64,000 nt of DNA from Symsagittifera roscoffensis (GCF_963678635.1 NC_087065.1:65691374-65755373); one strand, 5' to 3'. Shown: positions 1-13,074, counted from the first letter of the stretch. The notes: generated from the letters alone by a model not told the origin. Numbers and translations: made by a program.

Positions 1-803
1 ATAGACGCCCATTATAGTTTTTACCTCCTAAAAAATAGCTTTAGCATGCCAAAACTCCTATATTTTTTGCGTACGAGCCCTTGTTTTTTGCAAAACCATT
101 TTTTGTAAAGCTACGACAAATTACTAAGAAATTCGTTATGCAAGGTTATAACCAGTTTTTAAGCAGTTCTCCCGGCAGGCAAAGGTGGCTTGGGCGTTTC
201 TTCCGCTCGTCTTCTCGCTTTACCCGCTTTCTTAGCCTCAGCAGTAGGAGCAAAAGATGTCTTGAGCGAAATATTTGGTTTGGAGCATGTGGATGGAACA
301 TATGATGTTGCACTTAAACAGTTTTTTTGAACTTGGGAAAATTGAAATGGCTCCGGAAAATGAAATCCAAAAAAATTGGACGGAGCCAATTTTTGAAAGC
401 GAAATTGAAGACTTGATTTTACGACTCGAACCAACGGACTTAGAAAGATTCAAATCGTTCCAAGATAGATTTGGCTCCCAATGGTTGAACGTCATCCCGT
501 GCAAAAATTTAAGGTTAAAACTGTCGAACCAACAACTCAGAATTGCAATAAAACTTCGATTAGGCTCAAAAATATGCGAACGGCATAAATGCATGTGCGG
601 AAAAGATGTTACCGAGGATGGTTGGCATGGTCTTCCTTGCCTCAAAAGTGCAGGGAGATTCTCTAGGCATTCAAACCTGAATGCCCTTATAAAGCAGAGT
701 TTATCTTCTACTCACATTCCGTCTGTTTTAGAACCACGACACCTCTATAGGACCAATCAGAAGCGACCAGACGGTTTGACGCTCGTTCCATGCGCTGTTG
801 GAT
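1..803 (+). pseudogene. LINE1 3' part, duplicated copy (RT thumb and REL endonuclease)
   Basis: This is a broken 3' segment of a non-LTR retrotransposon. It is colinear with 14,364-15,166 at an offset of 14,363 bp and differs at only a few bases. Coding is spread over several frames. An early part reads like the end of the RT/thumb domain (LLKNSFSMPKLLYFLRTSP, from about base 13). The frame from 275 carries a zinc-binding pattern CxC...HxxxC (CMCG...WHGLPC, about 590-640) followed by KRPDGLTLVP, the first half of a restriction-like endonuclease site. The gene stops where the LTR begins at 804. In the second copy the remaining half (DVTVVD) is found beyond the 3' LTR at 39,747, so the endonuclease is cut in its active site. 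The frameshifts are visible directly; assignment to the REL-endonuclease (R2-like) LINE group comes from motif knowledge. Confidence 0.75.
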
Positions 804-1724
804 TGTGACATTCGACCAGAATGGCCAAAATGCAATTTATGCAGGATTCGAATTTTGAGCAGGAAGCCTTCCGAGTTGATGATTTCGAAGGATTAGCGAC
901 GTTATTGGAACGTTTAGCCAAACGGTGAGGGCTAGAATATTCTAGTATTTTAAATTTTCAAAAATTCGAACGATGACGTCACATTTCTGAGAAATGCTGA
1001 AACGGCCATTTTAACAAAAAAGCGAGTAAAAAACAGAACAACTTTTATCGGCGATTGCGAATAGTACAAAAATCGAGATTGAAGAACGACAACAAACTAC
1101 AGAATAGCAGAGAACGTTCCGAGTTGCAACTATTGTGCTGCTACAATAGTTGCAAGGCCGTTGCCAACAACGGTGAAGGGTGAGAACCAGCCTTCCGGAT
1201 TAGCGAGAAATCAAGAGTAAGGAGCTTGATTCAGCGGATTCAAGAATCCGGAAGGGTCTCGGGACGGAAACTTTTATTAACTCATATAAACTTTTAGCAT
1301 CCGGTCATGTCCTGACTTGAATTTAACTGATATTTTGATTAGTTTTGACAAGGATGAGGTGCTAGGAGTTGGGGGAAAGGGTTGATCCATCTTCGATGGA
1401 GATGATGATTTTTATCTACTGAACAAAAACAATAGTAATATGATAAGTAGTAGCCCTGTTTTTAGGAGTGACCTCGTGGTCTGGGGATACAGAGACCCAG
1501 CCATGAGCTCACTAATTTCGCATGTAATTCAGTTAATTTGAGCGTTCTGGTCGAAGCCGGAGAACAGTAACGTTTTTGTCAGCCTGATGTAAGAAAGACC
1601 ACGGAAAAGTACTGGCTTGGTAGAGACGGTGAAAAACATGCAAAGCTCTGTTTAGACGCTAGCCAGTCGTCTTAAGACTTAGTTTTGTTATCCGTCGATA
1701 TGTATCTTCCGGGCGAATGTTACA
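804..1724 (+). repeat. 5' LTR of the duplicated, defective LTR element (copy A)
   Basis: The 921-bp sequence begins TGTGACATTC and ends GAATGTTACA. It matches the LTRs at 15,167-16,087 (about three differences by eye) and 38,826-39,746. It carries the same CRE-like TGACGTCA (975-982) and the same hairpins. It lies at the same nucleotide of the LINE as the LTR of copy B, so copies A and B descend from one insertion that was later duplicated. Confidence 0.9.
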
Positions 1725-4698
1725 TGTATGTTTTTATGGCGCTCCTGGGTGTTATTCTTTCATAACATCATGACCGGCGGAACCGTTAACGAGCACTCCG
1801 CGCCGAGCGGATGCTCACATTAACGCCCTTAATAGGCCTAAACTGCCGGGGCGGAAGGGTAGTTCGGAACGCGGAAGCCTTCCGGATTACCGTGAATAGT
1901 TTTTTAACCTAGTTAAGACCGAAAATTCACGAACCAGGAAGGGTGGGGGGAATCATGAACCCCTCATCCCCTGAGTGGTTTGTGACCAAAAACACTTAAA
2001 GATATCAGCAAAACCAAACAAAAAGTAGTATAGTACCCAAGAAAAACAAAAAACATAAAAAATAACCGAAAAAACCAAAAACAGTAAAAAAGTAAAAAAT
2101 CAGTAGAAATCATCCCCCCAGACAAGATGTGATTCAACCCCCCCGTTTGTTGTTGATAGATATATTGTTGTTACAGGCATTTATATCAGTCAGGATCGTT
2201 ACGATCAGTTTTGAAGCCCGTTTGTGAGGCTTGTACTGTAGGGTTATTTGAGCATTTAAGCACGTTAATGATAAATTGCGCTCAATCCGGAAGGGTCAGC
2301 TAATTTGCGCTCAATTCGGAAGGGTCTTGGGTGAAGACCGATCCGGCAAGCAGTTCAAGGAGCAACAAGAAGGGGCTCAACGACAACAACAATCGACTGT
2401 TGGGTATCGTTAACAAGTTTTGTATCCCTTTTGGTACAAAAAGTAAGATAGTAATCTGTGGGGGGCTCGACAGTGCTGCACTGTAGTGACCCTTCACCGA
2501 ACTGCGAATATCCGAGTTAAGCACCTTAATTCGGATAATAAACAAACCCGGAGGGGTATAGTATTACTAATATTATTATTCATATAGCCTATATTAATAG
2601 TCATATATCGTTTTTCAGTGAAAAACAACGAAAACAGACCGGTTTTTAGGGTCAAAATAGCGATATTTTGATCCCCCCACAAGTCGCGATTTTTGAGATA
2701 TCGATATTTTTTGAAACGGAAAAAAGCGCTAAGTTAGTGTGTTACATCGTAACTGCACTACTGTAATAAGTAGAACCGGTTAACTTTAGTTCGGAAGTGG
2801 TTGGAACTAGTTTGGTACCAAAAACCAAATTTTCCCAATTTTTGATAGTAAGAAACACTAAAAATTTAGAAAATTTTTTGAAATTTTTGAGGTAGGACAG
2901 TAAAAATAGTTGTTCGGACAACCTCCACTAGTGAATCTACAAGTCTTAAAATCCGCTACCCGAAAGCCTTCCGGGTTGCAGAGAAATCGAACATCACGTG
3001 TTTGATTTGGTGGATTCATCAATCCGGAGGGTCCAGGTAGCATAGTTTTTCGCAAATTTTTTCTACAATAGCGTTTTAGATCGGGTCTTTTGCATTGAAC
3101 TAGAAGAGTATAGGCCTTCTGAGCTCGGATCAATAATTTTTAGGTCGAAAGGACCAGATTTGCGGAAAAAGTTAGGCGGAACCTATAAGAGAGAAAAATT
3201 TTTGAGTTCGAAAAAAAAGACGTTTTGGTTAATAACTTTGGAACTACTGATCATATCGAGTTGATCTTGGTACCAATAGATCAGAAATTAGCTGAGCTTA
3301 CTAATAGGATCAGAAATTTTTCGGAAAAGCGAGCGAGAAAATTTTTTGAGATTGTTTTTAGCAAATTACACAAATCCGGAGGGGTACACCCTTCACGTTT
3401 TATAAATTTTTCTGAAAAACCCTTATACCTCTACCAAAAGTTGATAGCGATTGAACTAAGTAACTTAGGACAGTTCTAGACAAAGAGGGAGGGCTGAAGG
3501 CACAAGACAACCATAATACAGTCGAAATTAGGCAAGTGATAAGACCCTTCACCGTTAGTGTGAATTGTCAAATAAGTGCCTTAACTTCAACCCGGAGGGG
3601 TCTAGGAAAGGAACCTATACCCTTCCCAGTTAATTCAAACAGCATAAAAGCAACGCAGAACGTATCCGGAGGGGTATAAGCTGAAATTAAGAAAACTACG
3701 GAAAGCTACTTTGACAGAGCTAAGGGCTCCCAATCCGGAGGGGTCGAAATTTTTCAAAGTCAGAGGGGTCCGAATCCGGAGGGGTCTACTTTCCACAAAA
3801 CCGGAGGGGTCCGAATCCGGAAGGGTCTTATAGTTGCTAATTCGGAGGGGTCCAAATCCGGAGGGATCCATATTCTGACAGTCCGGAAGGGTCCTATTTG
3901 TGCCAATCCGGAGGGGTATTATTTTATTAAGGACTTAGGTAAACGAAAGAAAGACTAAAAAGCGAGAGGTATTAGGTTATTAATACACAGGCTAGGTATC
4001 AGTGACTGCACTGGTAACTTGCCTCTCAAAAAGAACCAGACTAATACAAAACAGGTCCGAACTCGGATATTCGCGACACTAAGTCTAAATTAAAAGGAGC
4101 GTGACTCATTGGTGTGGATTGAAACATAATACGTTTTTGGGAAAAGTTACTGCCCTGAGGATTTTAGTAGGTCTAGCTCGGGCAGTCCGAAGGCAGATAG
4201 GTAACACAGTACTCGGTGGGTGCAATAGACGCCCACTTGAGAAAATTACTGCCTTCAAAGTTTTGTCTGTTTGGTGCAGCACCAAGCAGGGAAAGCTTTT
4301 TCTTTAAAAGACAGGTTCGACTATTGTACTGCGATCGACTAAGAGTACAAGACACATACGTTTTTTTATATATACATTCATATTGTGTCAATATATATTT
4401 TTTTTGTTTTTTGATTTTAAATCAACCTAAACTGTGCTTGATTGGGTAGTGAGTACACTATCTTTTAAAATTGACTGATAACATCATATTGTGCTAGTTT
4501 CCAGATCTCTGGACCGATAATCGGTCAGTGTGAATAAATTTTATACAAACTGTACTCTTACAACATACAGGGATTCGTGGTCACTATTTAGTAGAATCTG
4601 GTGAAATTTATTGTGTTGTGTCATTATTATTGTTAATAAAACTATAAGGTCTCTAGCAATTGAGTCAAGAGTGGGCATAGGAAAGTGACAAATAAAGA
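1725..4698 (+). other. Untranslated leader of LTR element, copy A
   Basis: The region between the LTR and the gag start is a non-coding leader of about 3 kb, colinear with 16,088-19,061. It has no long plus-strand ORF. It contains many CCGGA(A/G)GGGT motifs, most densely at about 3,664-3,920, and paired arms forming hairpins. Minus-strand ORFs here, rich in DPSG, are only the translated repeat. The 3' part from 3,338 is present a third time at 6,474-7,898. Confidence 0.8.
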
Positions 4699-6470
4699 AT
4701 GAGTTTAGACAAGTCAAGGATACCAAAACGAGGTAATAGCTCTAGGAAATTCATACCTGAGAAGCAAAGAAAAACGATGACCGATCCTTTTGTGGATTGG
4801 ATCAAGCGATCCCGGTCTGACAAAAGGGGGACGGTTTCAGGCAGAATGGTTGAAACGAGAAGTCAAAAGACCTCAGAAGAGCGAAGAGAACTGTTAGAAG
4901 TGGAGGTCAATACGGACCATACCATGAATGACAACCAGGAAGTAAATGAACTGGAAGGGAGAGGCAGAAGGCTGGCGAGTGAATCTACCCCGGTAGAACA
5001 AGGCCATGATTTTGCCACTTCCACCGGGACATTGGATCGAGAGGAGATGTCGGAACTGTCCGACATCTCAACTGAAGTAACGGCAACTAGAAGATCTCCG
5101 ACAGACAACTCTATGATGGCAGGCGGAACGGGGAAACAAACAACGTCATCATCATTCTCAGAAAGAATGAAGAACACCTTCGGAAACATCTTTCCATTCA
5201 GCATGGGAGGAGGAGCAGGAAATGACGGTGAATCCCAGGAGGAAGAGGATGAAGAGGAGCAAGGGGACTTTGGATCTCAGGTCAGCCTCAACAGTTCGAT
5301 CCAGGAGAACGAGGCATACGTCGGAAGAGAGACTGGAACCATGGATAAATTTGGTGTAGTGACAACGATAAGCAAAGAGGCAAACACGCCGGGCCAGTCG
5401 AAGGACTTCACGATTAGGACAAGTTCGGAGCCACAACCTGAAGAGAGTAGAACCAGAGGGCTTGGCAACGCGTTAGCGGATCCTGAAATAAATAATGATA
5501 AAACGTCAAGACAGAGAGTCAAGGCCCGGATCTCTACCAGCACGAAGCTGCCTGGGACCGACAGAGTTACACCACCACTAGTGACGCCGCTCATGGATAA
5601 CGGGGCAGCACTAGAGGAAGCCTTAAACAACATAGTGGGCAGTTTAGGAGAACAAAATGAACAGATGTCGATAAGGATGAGTGAACTGGAAAGAGCAGTT
5701 CACATTGAAAGAGAAAGTCTGCGGGAAGAAATAAACCGCAACAGACAAGAAGTTGGCAGAAGCGAAAAACGCTTGAAAGAAAGAACGGATGAACATATGA
5801 CGAGGAACTTGTCGCGAATGACAAGAGAGGCGGAACAGAGGGAGTTACGCTTAAGAGCCGACATGGAGAAGTTAAGAATTCAGCAAGAGCAGTCTCTTGG
5901 GTCTCTTGACACAAAGATAGACGCGATGATGGAGAGGCGAACGCAGGCTATCATGGATAGGTTGGACGGGCTACTAAGCAGCAAGAGTGGACCAAAAGAA
6001 GGAGAGCCGAACTCGGGAGGTCCCAGCAGGGAACCGAGGGTGAACTTCAATGAACATCAAAGGAGGAAGACAAATGGATCCACTAGAGGCAGGGGCAGTT
6101 CATCAGGCTATGCCACAAGGGGTAATACAGCATGGGGCCCGAACAGTAGAGCAAGTTCAACGGGGAACAGACAAACCTCGAACGAACGACCAACGCAAAG
6201 CACACATGCGACCGGGAGAAGCGATTCTGGCAACATGGGGCATACAAGCCCGAGGAGGAGTCACATGGGCCAAGCGGGAAACGCTCATGGTGATTCGGAT
6301 TGCAGGGATGCACCGCACACAGAGCCTTCGACAAGGTGTGAGGACACTCAGGCGGGACACTCAAGGGATGCTACGGCAATGGCCACAGCATTTGAACCCC
6401 TGAACAGGTCTTTGGAGACATTCCTGACGCGGTTATCTAGAACCAATGAACGCAGTGAAAAGTCCAGAAG
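4699..6470 (+). pseudogene. Truncated gag N-terminal region, copy A
   Basis: About 591 codons match the first part of the gag-pol ORF at 19,062, with a few substitutions. The protein is a hydrophilic, Ser/Thr/Glu-rich and probably disordered region, a predicted coiled coil (residues about 315-410, heptad-like charged Leu/Arg/Glu repeats) and an Arg/Gly/Ser-rich stretch. It breaks off just before the capsid-like domain. After 6,470 the frame runs into copied leader DNA and stops at 6,615, so the last 47 residues are not gag. No capsid, zinc knuckle, protease or RT is present, so this copy cannot make Pol. Confidence 0.85.
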
Positions 6471-6473
6471 TCC

Positions 6474-7898
6474 AAAATTTTTTGAGATTGTTTTTAGCAA
6501 ATTACACAAATCCGGAGGGGTACACCCTTCACGTTTTATAAATTTTTCTGAAAAACCCTTATACCTCTACCAAAAGTTGATAGCGATTGAACTAAGTAAC
6601 TTAGGACAGTTCTAGACAAAGAGGGAGGGCTGAAGGCACAAGACAACCATAATACAGTCGAAATTAGGCAAGTGATAAGACCCTTCACCGTTAGTGTGAA
6701 TCGTCAAATAAGTGCCTTAACTTCAACCCGGAGGGGTCTAGGAAAGGAACCTATACCCTTCCCAGTTAATTCAAACAGCATAAAAGCAACGCAGAACGTA
6801 TCCGGAGGGGTATAAGCTGAAATTAAGAAAACTACGGAAAGCTACTTTGACAGAGCTAAGGGCTCCCAATCCGGAGGGGTCGAAATTTTTCAAAGTCAGA
6901 GGGGTCCGAATCCGGAGGGGTCTACTTTCCACAAAACCGGAGGGGTCCGAATCCGGAAGGGTCTTATAGTTGCTAATTCGGAGGGGTCCAAATCCGGAGG
7001 GATCCATATTCTGACAGTCCGGAAGGGTCCTATTTGTGCCAATCCGGAGGGGTATTATTTTATTAAGGACTTAGGTAAACGAAAGAAAGACTAAAAAGCG
7101 AGAGGTATTAGGTTATTAATACACAGGCTAGGTATCAGTGACTGCACTGGTAACTTGCCTCTCAAAAAGAACCAGACTAATACAAAACAGGTCCGAACTC
7201 GGATATTCGCGACACTAAGTCTAAATTAAAAGGAGCGTGACTCATTGGTGTGGATTGAAACATAATACGTTTTTGGGAAAAGTGACTGCCCTGAGGATTT
7301 TAGTAGGTCTAGCTCGGGCAGTCCGAAGGCAGATAGGTAACACAGTACTCGGTGGGTGCAATAGACGCCCACTTGAGAAAATTACTGCCTTCAAAGTTTT
7401 GTCTGTTTGGTGCAGCACCAAGCAGGGAAAGCTTTTTCTTTAAAAGACAGGTTCGACTATTGTACTGCGATCGACTAAGAGTACAAGACACATACGTTTT
7501 TTTATATATACATTCATATTGTGTCAATATATATTTTTTTTGTTTTTTGATTTTAAATCAACCTAAACTGTGCTTGATTGGGTAGTGAGTACACTATCTT
7601 TTAAAATTGACTGATAACATCATATTGTGCTAGTTTCCAGATCTCTGGACCGATAATCGGTCAGTGTGAATAAATTTTATACAAACTGTACTCTTACAAC
7701 ATACAGGGATTCGTGGTCACTATTTAGTAGAATCTGGTGAAATTTATTGTGTTGTGTCATTATTATTGTTAATAAAACTATAAGGTCTCTAGCAATTGAG
7801 TCAAGAGTGGGCATAGGAAAGTGACAAATAAAGAATGAGTTTAGACAAGTCAAGGATACCAAAACGAGGTAATAGCTCTAGGAAATTCATACCTGAGA
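6474..7898 (+). repeat. Second copy of leader 3' part (1,425 bp), rearranged
   Basis: The sequence repeats 3,338-4,762 at an offset of 3,136 bp, almost without differences. The left junction joins gag (...CCAGAAG) through three extra bases (TCC) to AAAATTTTTTGAG of the leader. The right junction lies shortly after the gag start codon (ACCTGAGA) and runs into unrelated DNA. A backward template jump during reverse transcription, or unequal recombination, would produce this order. Confidence 0.88.
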
Positions 7899-9180
7899 GA
7901 TTTGAATTTAACTTAGAAATTAGTTGCCTCTCCAAGAGAACTTCAGTAGCCGCAACAGACCAGTATACCCTAGATCTATTGAGCCTAGCAGAGACTAGTT
8001 AAACACCCTGAGACTAGAAAGTATAAGAGTAAGATTAGGATCGGTATTAGACTAAGAAGTTGCACGAATCTATCCGGCCGAAAATAAGATAGCGTGACAA
8101 GCAGACGGTGTACCCTATCCGAAATTACTCTATGAGTTAACCACATCGGTCCTAACTCAAGCTTATTAGAATCAATTTTATGCGTGTGATAACTTTTACA
8201 TTCTCCATCGCCATCGACCAATATTCTTTGAGCAGGCATAGCATCTCAAAGATGGCAACAAAGATCTTTTAAATGATTTATTTGTCATATCGAGCCAACA
8301 AGGGTTGAACAAGATTCATACAGAAAACTTAGTGGACTAACCCAGTAGCACAGTAGCAGGTTAAGTGGATTCGACCCCCTTTGGTGCTATTTTACGGCAT
8401 CCATTTTTAACTGACTAACGCCAAAACAAAATTTTTATCTTAAGGGGGGGTGGGAATTTTGTGAAAATGGGATTTTCATAGCGTTTTGGAAGACCTCAGA
8501 AAACAATTGGGTCAACCTATGAAAAAAATCGACAAAAGTTAAGAAAACTATGTAAACAAAACGCCCAATACACTCGAGAAAAGCATAGATCCGGGCCTGG
8601 ACTCTACATTAAACATTATTTATGTTTTTATTGTTTGATGTCATTTGATATTACAAAACTTTTGGTCAATGGCCCGTGCCAAGAGACGAACACTTGCACA
8701 TAAAATTCAAGTTGAGCCCGAAGATGAGCCAGCTAATCAAAGCCTCTAGATGTCAAATTAGGATAAAAATTATGCCGAAAAACATATCGAGCCTTTATTC
8801 TGAATAATCAGGGTCAGCGCGTACGCACTTCGCACACTAATAAATTGTGCGTCCGAGTTTCTCATTTGAAGAAATAGCAGGCGGAGGTCAACCTCCGAGC
8901 AGTGCAATGCAGAGCCCTCGCCCTGGACCACCTCTCGGCTTGATCAGAGGACGGTCAGTGACAAGTAAGTTTGATTATCAACTCAAAGAAGGCGTTTACA
9001 ATTGTTTTTGACATTTTTTAATTAAGCAGTATCTATTCTCAAAAAGACAGCTTTTTGTTCTCCATTATTTGCAAACTATTATTCGAACAGTGAACAGTCC
9101 TTCATAATTCATTGATAAGACTTCTCATTTTTGCGTCAGTTTTTTATGACCTGAAAAATTGTCTCATCTATTCTATATTT
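7899..9180. other. Unassigned non-coding DNA
   Basis: No convincing gene is seen. A purine run (AAGGGGGGGTGGG) lies near 8,441-8,454, and a short perfect palindrome CGGAGGTCAACCTCCG lies at 8,882-8,897. A short ATG ORF near 8,673 (MARAKRRTLAHKIQVEPED..., 26 codons) is too short to call. The region may be the flank of another decayed element. Neither edge matches anything else in the window. Confidence 0.4.
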
Positions 9181-10030
9181 AAATGCGTGTGACACGTATT
9201 TTGCCATGTTTAACCATTTATTGCGAAAGTTAGGGGCATAACGTATCTATGCTTGGCTAGGCTTTTTTCGAATTTCCATTTTGAATCTAGTGTTTGTTTC
9301 ACCGGGATAAAAGTTAGCAACCAAAAAACGGGATCTCCCCATAGTTTGCGAAGTGGATCTCCGTTTATGAATGCCCAAATCTTTAAAATACGAGATACGA
9401 CAATTTTTGTGATTTTTCAAAATTTTCAACTCAGTTTACAAATTCATTTAACAAATTTTAAACTCCCAACCCTATAGTTGAATGCTGTAAGAGTACTCTC
9501 AAACTTTAAAGATTGCGAATCTTGGCTTCAAACATAACCGCTCAGTTATTTGTAGTTTTCGAGATATGACCTGTTTTATGATTTCTTTTTAATTTTTCGG
9601 TAAACTTTAAAATTAAAACAGTCAAAAAGATTTCCTAATCTTGTAGTTGGGTGTTGTCAAAAAATCTTGCGTCCAATTGCGTACTAAAATGCTGTTAGTT
9701 CTCGAGATATGACGCTTCGTGATTTTTCAAAAATTTTACAGAAAAACCAAGTATGAACTTTTTCTTACAACTTTTGAAAAGTCGAACACTCTATTAAGGG
9801 GATATCAGAAAAGTATCCGGGTTATGAATCTCATTTTTAACTATGGTTCTTCAAATCATCATAGTTTATGAGACACGACAATTTTTGTGATTTAAAAAAA
9901 TCTCGGAAAACTAAAATTTTATTAGCAAGCATATAAGTAGTAATTTGACTAAAAAACAATAAACATTTCTACGAGTTTTCTTACGTTATGACCAGAAATT
10001 CTCGTTATGACCAGAAAAGAAAGGATAAGA
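9181..10030. repeat. Tandem repeat block, ~150-bp degenerate unit (copy 1)
   Basis: The block contains recurring landmarks in the same order: GCGAATCTTG..., a TGACTGCTCAAAT-like box, CGAGATATGAC (about 9,391, 9,559, 9,703 and 9,871) and AATTTTTGTGATTTTTC. Landmarks are spaced about 145-170 bp apart. The same block, with the same leader (GTGTGAC.CGTAT.TTGCCATG and GGGCATAACGTATCTATGC), occurs inside XPOT intron 2 at about 42,539-44,030. It behaves like a satellite-bearing dispersed element; no coding is seen. Confidence 0.7.
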
Positions 10031-10039
10031 GTTGATGAT

Positions 10040-12340
10040 ATTAAATAAAACAAAAAACGGTTAGGTTTCTTCAATAAAAACGCGTAACTCGACACTAGAA
10101 AAAAAACTATTACCTATTACTAAAAACAATTAATCGAAAGTTAATTTGTCAAGTATTGTGCCCAGTATACACGCAGCGTTTGCAACCTGTATTGCAAATG
10201 GATCATCTGTTTTAGAAAGCTACCTGCCTTGCGTTCCTCCTTCAATTGCTTAGCTTCTCACAAAGCTTACTCTAAACCATTTCCAAGCTGGTGCCGGCCG
10301 CGCCCTATATCTCACAAGCTAGCGGTTGAAAAAGAAACTTAACAAATGCTAAGTCTTTTTGCTTTTAGCTTCCTGCTCTTGGGAAAGCCGTACCAGGGTT
10401 TCAATTCCACCCCGCACTATTCCTATTGGGGGTTACGGAGTCTACTACTGTTATGTCCCAATAGAGCTGCTTACGACTTACGAACAGCCCATGGAAAGAA
10501 CGTTAAACCGGTTGTTCATTTCGATTTGTTCTGTAGAGCTGTCGTAGTTCTAAAACTGAAGGAGTGTGGTTAGAAGATTTTTTCTGCTTTTTAGGTAATT
10601 CAGATTTGAATGCCTTAAGAGTCTTCCTGCAATTTGGCGGCAATAAAAGCCATGTTAACCATCTTCTGTAACGTCCTTTCCGCAATTAAGCCATTTGAAG
10701 TCTTAGAGCCTAATTGAAGACCTATTGCGATTCTGATTTGTTGATTTGATAGTTTCAGCCTTAGGTTTCTGCATGGGATAACATTCCACTGTTGGAAGCC
10801 AAGTTCATCGTCGAACGTAGTTTACGTCCCGGCTCTCTCATTTCGTTTTATTGAACCTTGTCAATTTTTTAAATTCAAACCACCGTTTAAACGGATCATT
10901 ATGAGAGGTCCATCCAATCGCTCTAATTCAAAAATTTTGCTCAGTGAACTTTTCGTTCCTTTTGTCGAGTCGAAGAAAGTAAGTAACACTAGTAAACGAG
11001 CGGAAAAAAACACCCAAGTCGGATGAACTGCTTGTAAAAATTGTTGTCTTACAATTTCTCATTGGTGAACTTGCATAACTAAATTCTTATCATTCTGTCG
11101 TAGCAATTCAAGAAAATCATTTTGCAAATACAATTGCTCCTACCCAAAAACCATAGGCGTTTTGGTAAGCTAAAGCAATTTTTTTCGAGAGAGTTAAACC
11201 CATAATGAGCATCTAGTTTGTCAATAATTTCTATACATTTTTCCAGCGTTTAAATTTTTTGAGCAGTTCTTTACGGCAAAGCGCGTCGACTGAAACTCCT
11301 GCTATTTTTTTTTGTTCTCATTCTCGGAGGCATTTAGATTGAGTTAATATTGATTGTACTGTGCACTGGTGTTTGGCCCTAAAACGCAAACTTTGCGCTT
11401 TTAAGTTTTCAAAGTCAGACCGTAATTTCTTTCTGTTTTTTGAATGTTTTCAAGGTTTGGAGAACCACCTTATAGCCGTCGACTAAATTTCAATCATCTA
11501 AGTAAAATTCGTTAATTTTCTACTAGCTGTTTTCCTTGCGTCTGAACTGATTCGTCAAGAAAAAGGGATTGAGAATCGCCTCGCTGAGTTTAGTCTTCTG
11601 ACATGAAAAAAGAGCTTTAGTAAGATAAGGTTATTCGGTTTACTGTACACGTATCAAACTTGTTATTCTTTTCATAGAATTATGGCAGTTGAGGGTCTTC
11701 TGATGAACCACTTTTTAAAGAACAGAAAGTAAAAGTTTCTTCACATTAAATTAGATTTCTTAACGGATGTCCAGCTATTTCTCCTCTCCGCTTCGGCGAG
11801 AGCCGACCTAGAGATTTAAGAAAAAAAGTTATGTCGCTCGGAGAGGGTCTTATTTTCTTCGCATTTAGACGCGATGCGTTTTAGCGAGTTGCCTATGGTA
11901 ATTTTTCTCACACACCCATCTATCTTAATAAAGGCTATAAGCTTTGCCACACAAAAAAGAAGAGCAACAGAATTCAGGCGTTTCTCTTTTTTTGTCGCAA
12001 AACTTATGAGCTTTTTGTTTTATAATTTTTCCTCTAAGTGGATATCACACAGAGGTGGGCTTGAAACTCGAGAATGAGGTTTTGGAATTAAAACGGTATT
12101 TCCTGGATTTTTTTTCTGTATCAAGGAGCTCATACTTGTGGTTTGTTTGCAAACCTTTTTTTCCGGTTACACCAGAAAAACTTTCAAGACGTAAATAAAA
12201 CAGCCCGTTTGGTATCTTCCTCTGCATTGAGAAATATGTCATTTGTTTTGACCGACAGACTTTTAGCCATGGGAAGTTCCGAGTTTTTTGTTATTCTCCT
12301 GAGGGTGCCAGGGATTTAGGCTGACCTGTTTTTTTACCCA
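10040..12340 (-). mobile_element. LINE2: inverted, decayed REL-endonuclease LINE (RT and C-terminal part)
   Basis: Read on the minus strand, this matches LINE1 segment by segment. The 3' UTR comes first (GTGTCGAGTT...ATTGAAGAAAC, about 10,060-10,100), then the CGCGGCCGGC stretch near 10,295 and the endonuclease/zinc-finger part (10,503-10,685, ...PSVLELRQLYRTN). Further on are the RT with a degenerate Q-R-G-D-S-Q motif-B region (about 11,550-11,590), the CCATAGGCAA...CGCGTCTAAATGCG block (RPIAIG...) near 11,870-11,900, and the linker to about 12,335. Frameshifts are frequent, and about 370 bp corresponding to LINE1 13,200-13,570 is missing. Its 5' zinc-finger end is not here; a minus-strand match to it lies at 40,313-40,527, on the other side of LINE1. 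Confidence 0.72.
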
Positions 12341-12687
12341 CTGGCGACTTTAAACCTAGACTAGGCTAATTTAGTCTTCTGACCAATTTAAAAGGTTTGG
12401 GACTTATGCGACTTTTTTATTATCATTTTGGTGAACTCCCATTGTTACCTATATTCATAGCTCTCAAAATATAAAATCAGTCGCATAATCTCAAAATGTA
12501 TCTTCTTGAATTCTGATTGATTGAAACTTGTCAACGTATTTATGGATTCCTTGTTTACTGTTCAAGCAGCACAAACCCAAGCTGCACAAAAGTGACCGCC
12601 GCAGCCGCGCCAACATGTGGCGAGCTTGCCAACAGAGGGTAGGACTCTACTGGCGACATTAAACAGAGACTCGGCTAATTTGGTCTT
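12341..12687. repeat. LINE1/LINE2 junction with short direct repeats
   Basis: Two ~60-bp segments resemble each other in the same orientation. Each starts with ACTGGCGAC and continues with a GGCTAATTT.GTCTT.TGA box (about 12,341 and 12,648). The part from CTTCTGAcc through GGacTTATGCGACT (about 12,375-12,420) also resembles 40,316-40,365, just beyond LINE1. This is what a degenerate target-site duplication flanking LINE1 would look like. The remaining sequence shows no gene. Confidence 0.45.
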
Positions 12688-13074
12688 TTGAACAAATTAA
12701 AAGATTTCAAAGAGTGTACAAGCAAAAATTGCTTAAAACCTTCAGGACTGATAAATTGGATTAGATGTGGTTGTGGTTCTAGTTGGTATCAAATCGGTTG
12801 TGTAAATATTTCTCTTAGCGACTCTAAGAAAACCCAATGGTTTCAGTGTCGTTTATGCGTTGATGTAAAATCTGTTAATAAAGCAACAATAGGTAATGAT
12901 TTAGTGCTAGAAAATGATGTCAATACAGCCATCTCAAATGTCCGAGTACTCAAGAGAGTACCAAAAGACTCGCGTGTTCCCTTGGTGGAAAATCTGTCGG
13001 ACAAAGTAAATGACATCGTCTACAATGTAGAAGATGTTACAAAATGGCTAATTTTTTTAACGTCGTTTTTTTAG
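12688..13074 (+). pseudogene. LINE1 N-terminal PHD-like zinc-finger segment
   Basis: The translated segment shows a Cys/His pattern typical of PHD fingers: C-x4-C, IRCGCGSSWYQIGC (C-x-C, aromatic, C in the place of His-Cys), then QWFQCRLC (W-x2-C-x2-C). PHD-like fingers bind histone tails or act as protein or nucleic-acid contacts; here a targeting role is inference. The listed start is a TTG, so the true 5' end is unknown. The frame is lost near 13,060, where the coding continues in the frame of the next segment (SEQ ...KMANFFNVVFLEQ). A diverged minus-strand copy of this finger lies at 40,313-40,527. Confidence 0.6.

Noticed and set aside
4315-4345. AGGTTCGACT in the leader as a tRNA box B
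   Set aside because: No acceptor, D or anticodon arm can be folded around it.
8670-8750. Short basic ORF MARAKRRTLAHK as a first exon
   Set aside because: Only 26 codons to a stop and no donor site or downstream exon found.
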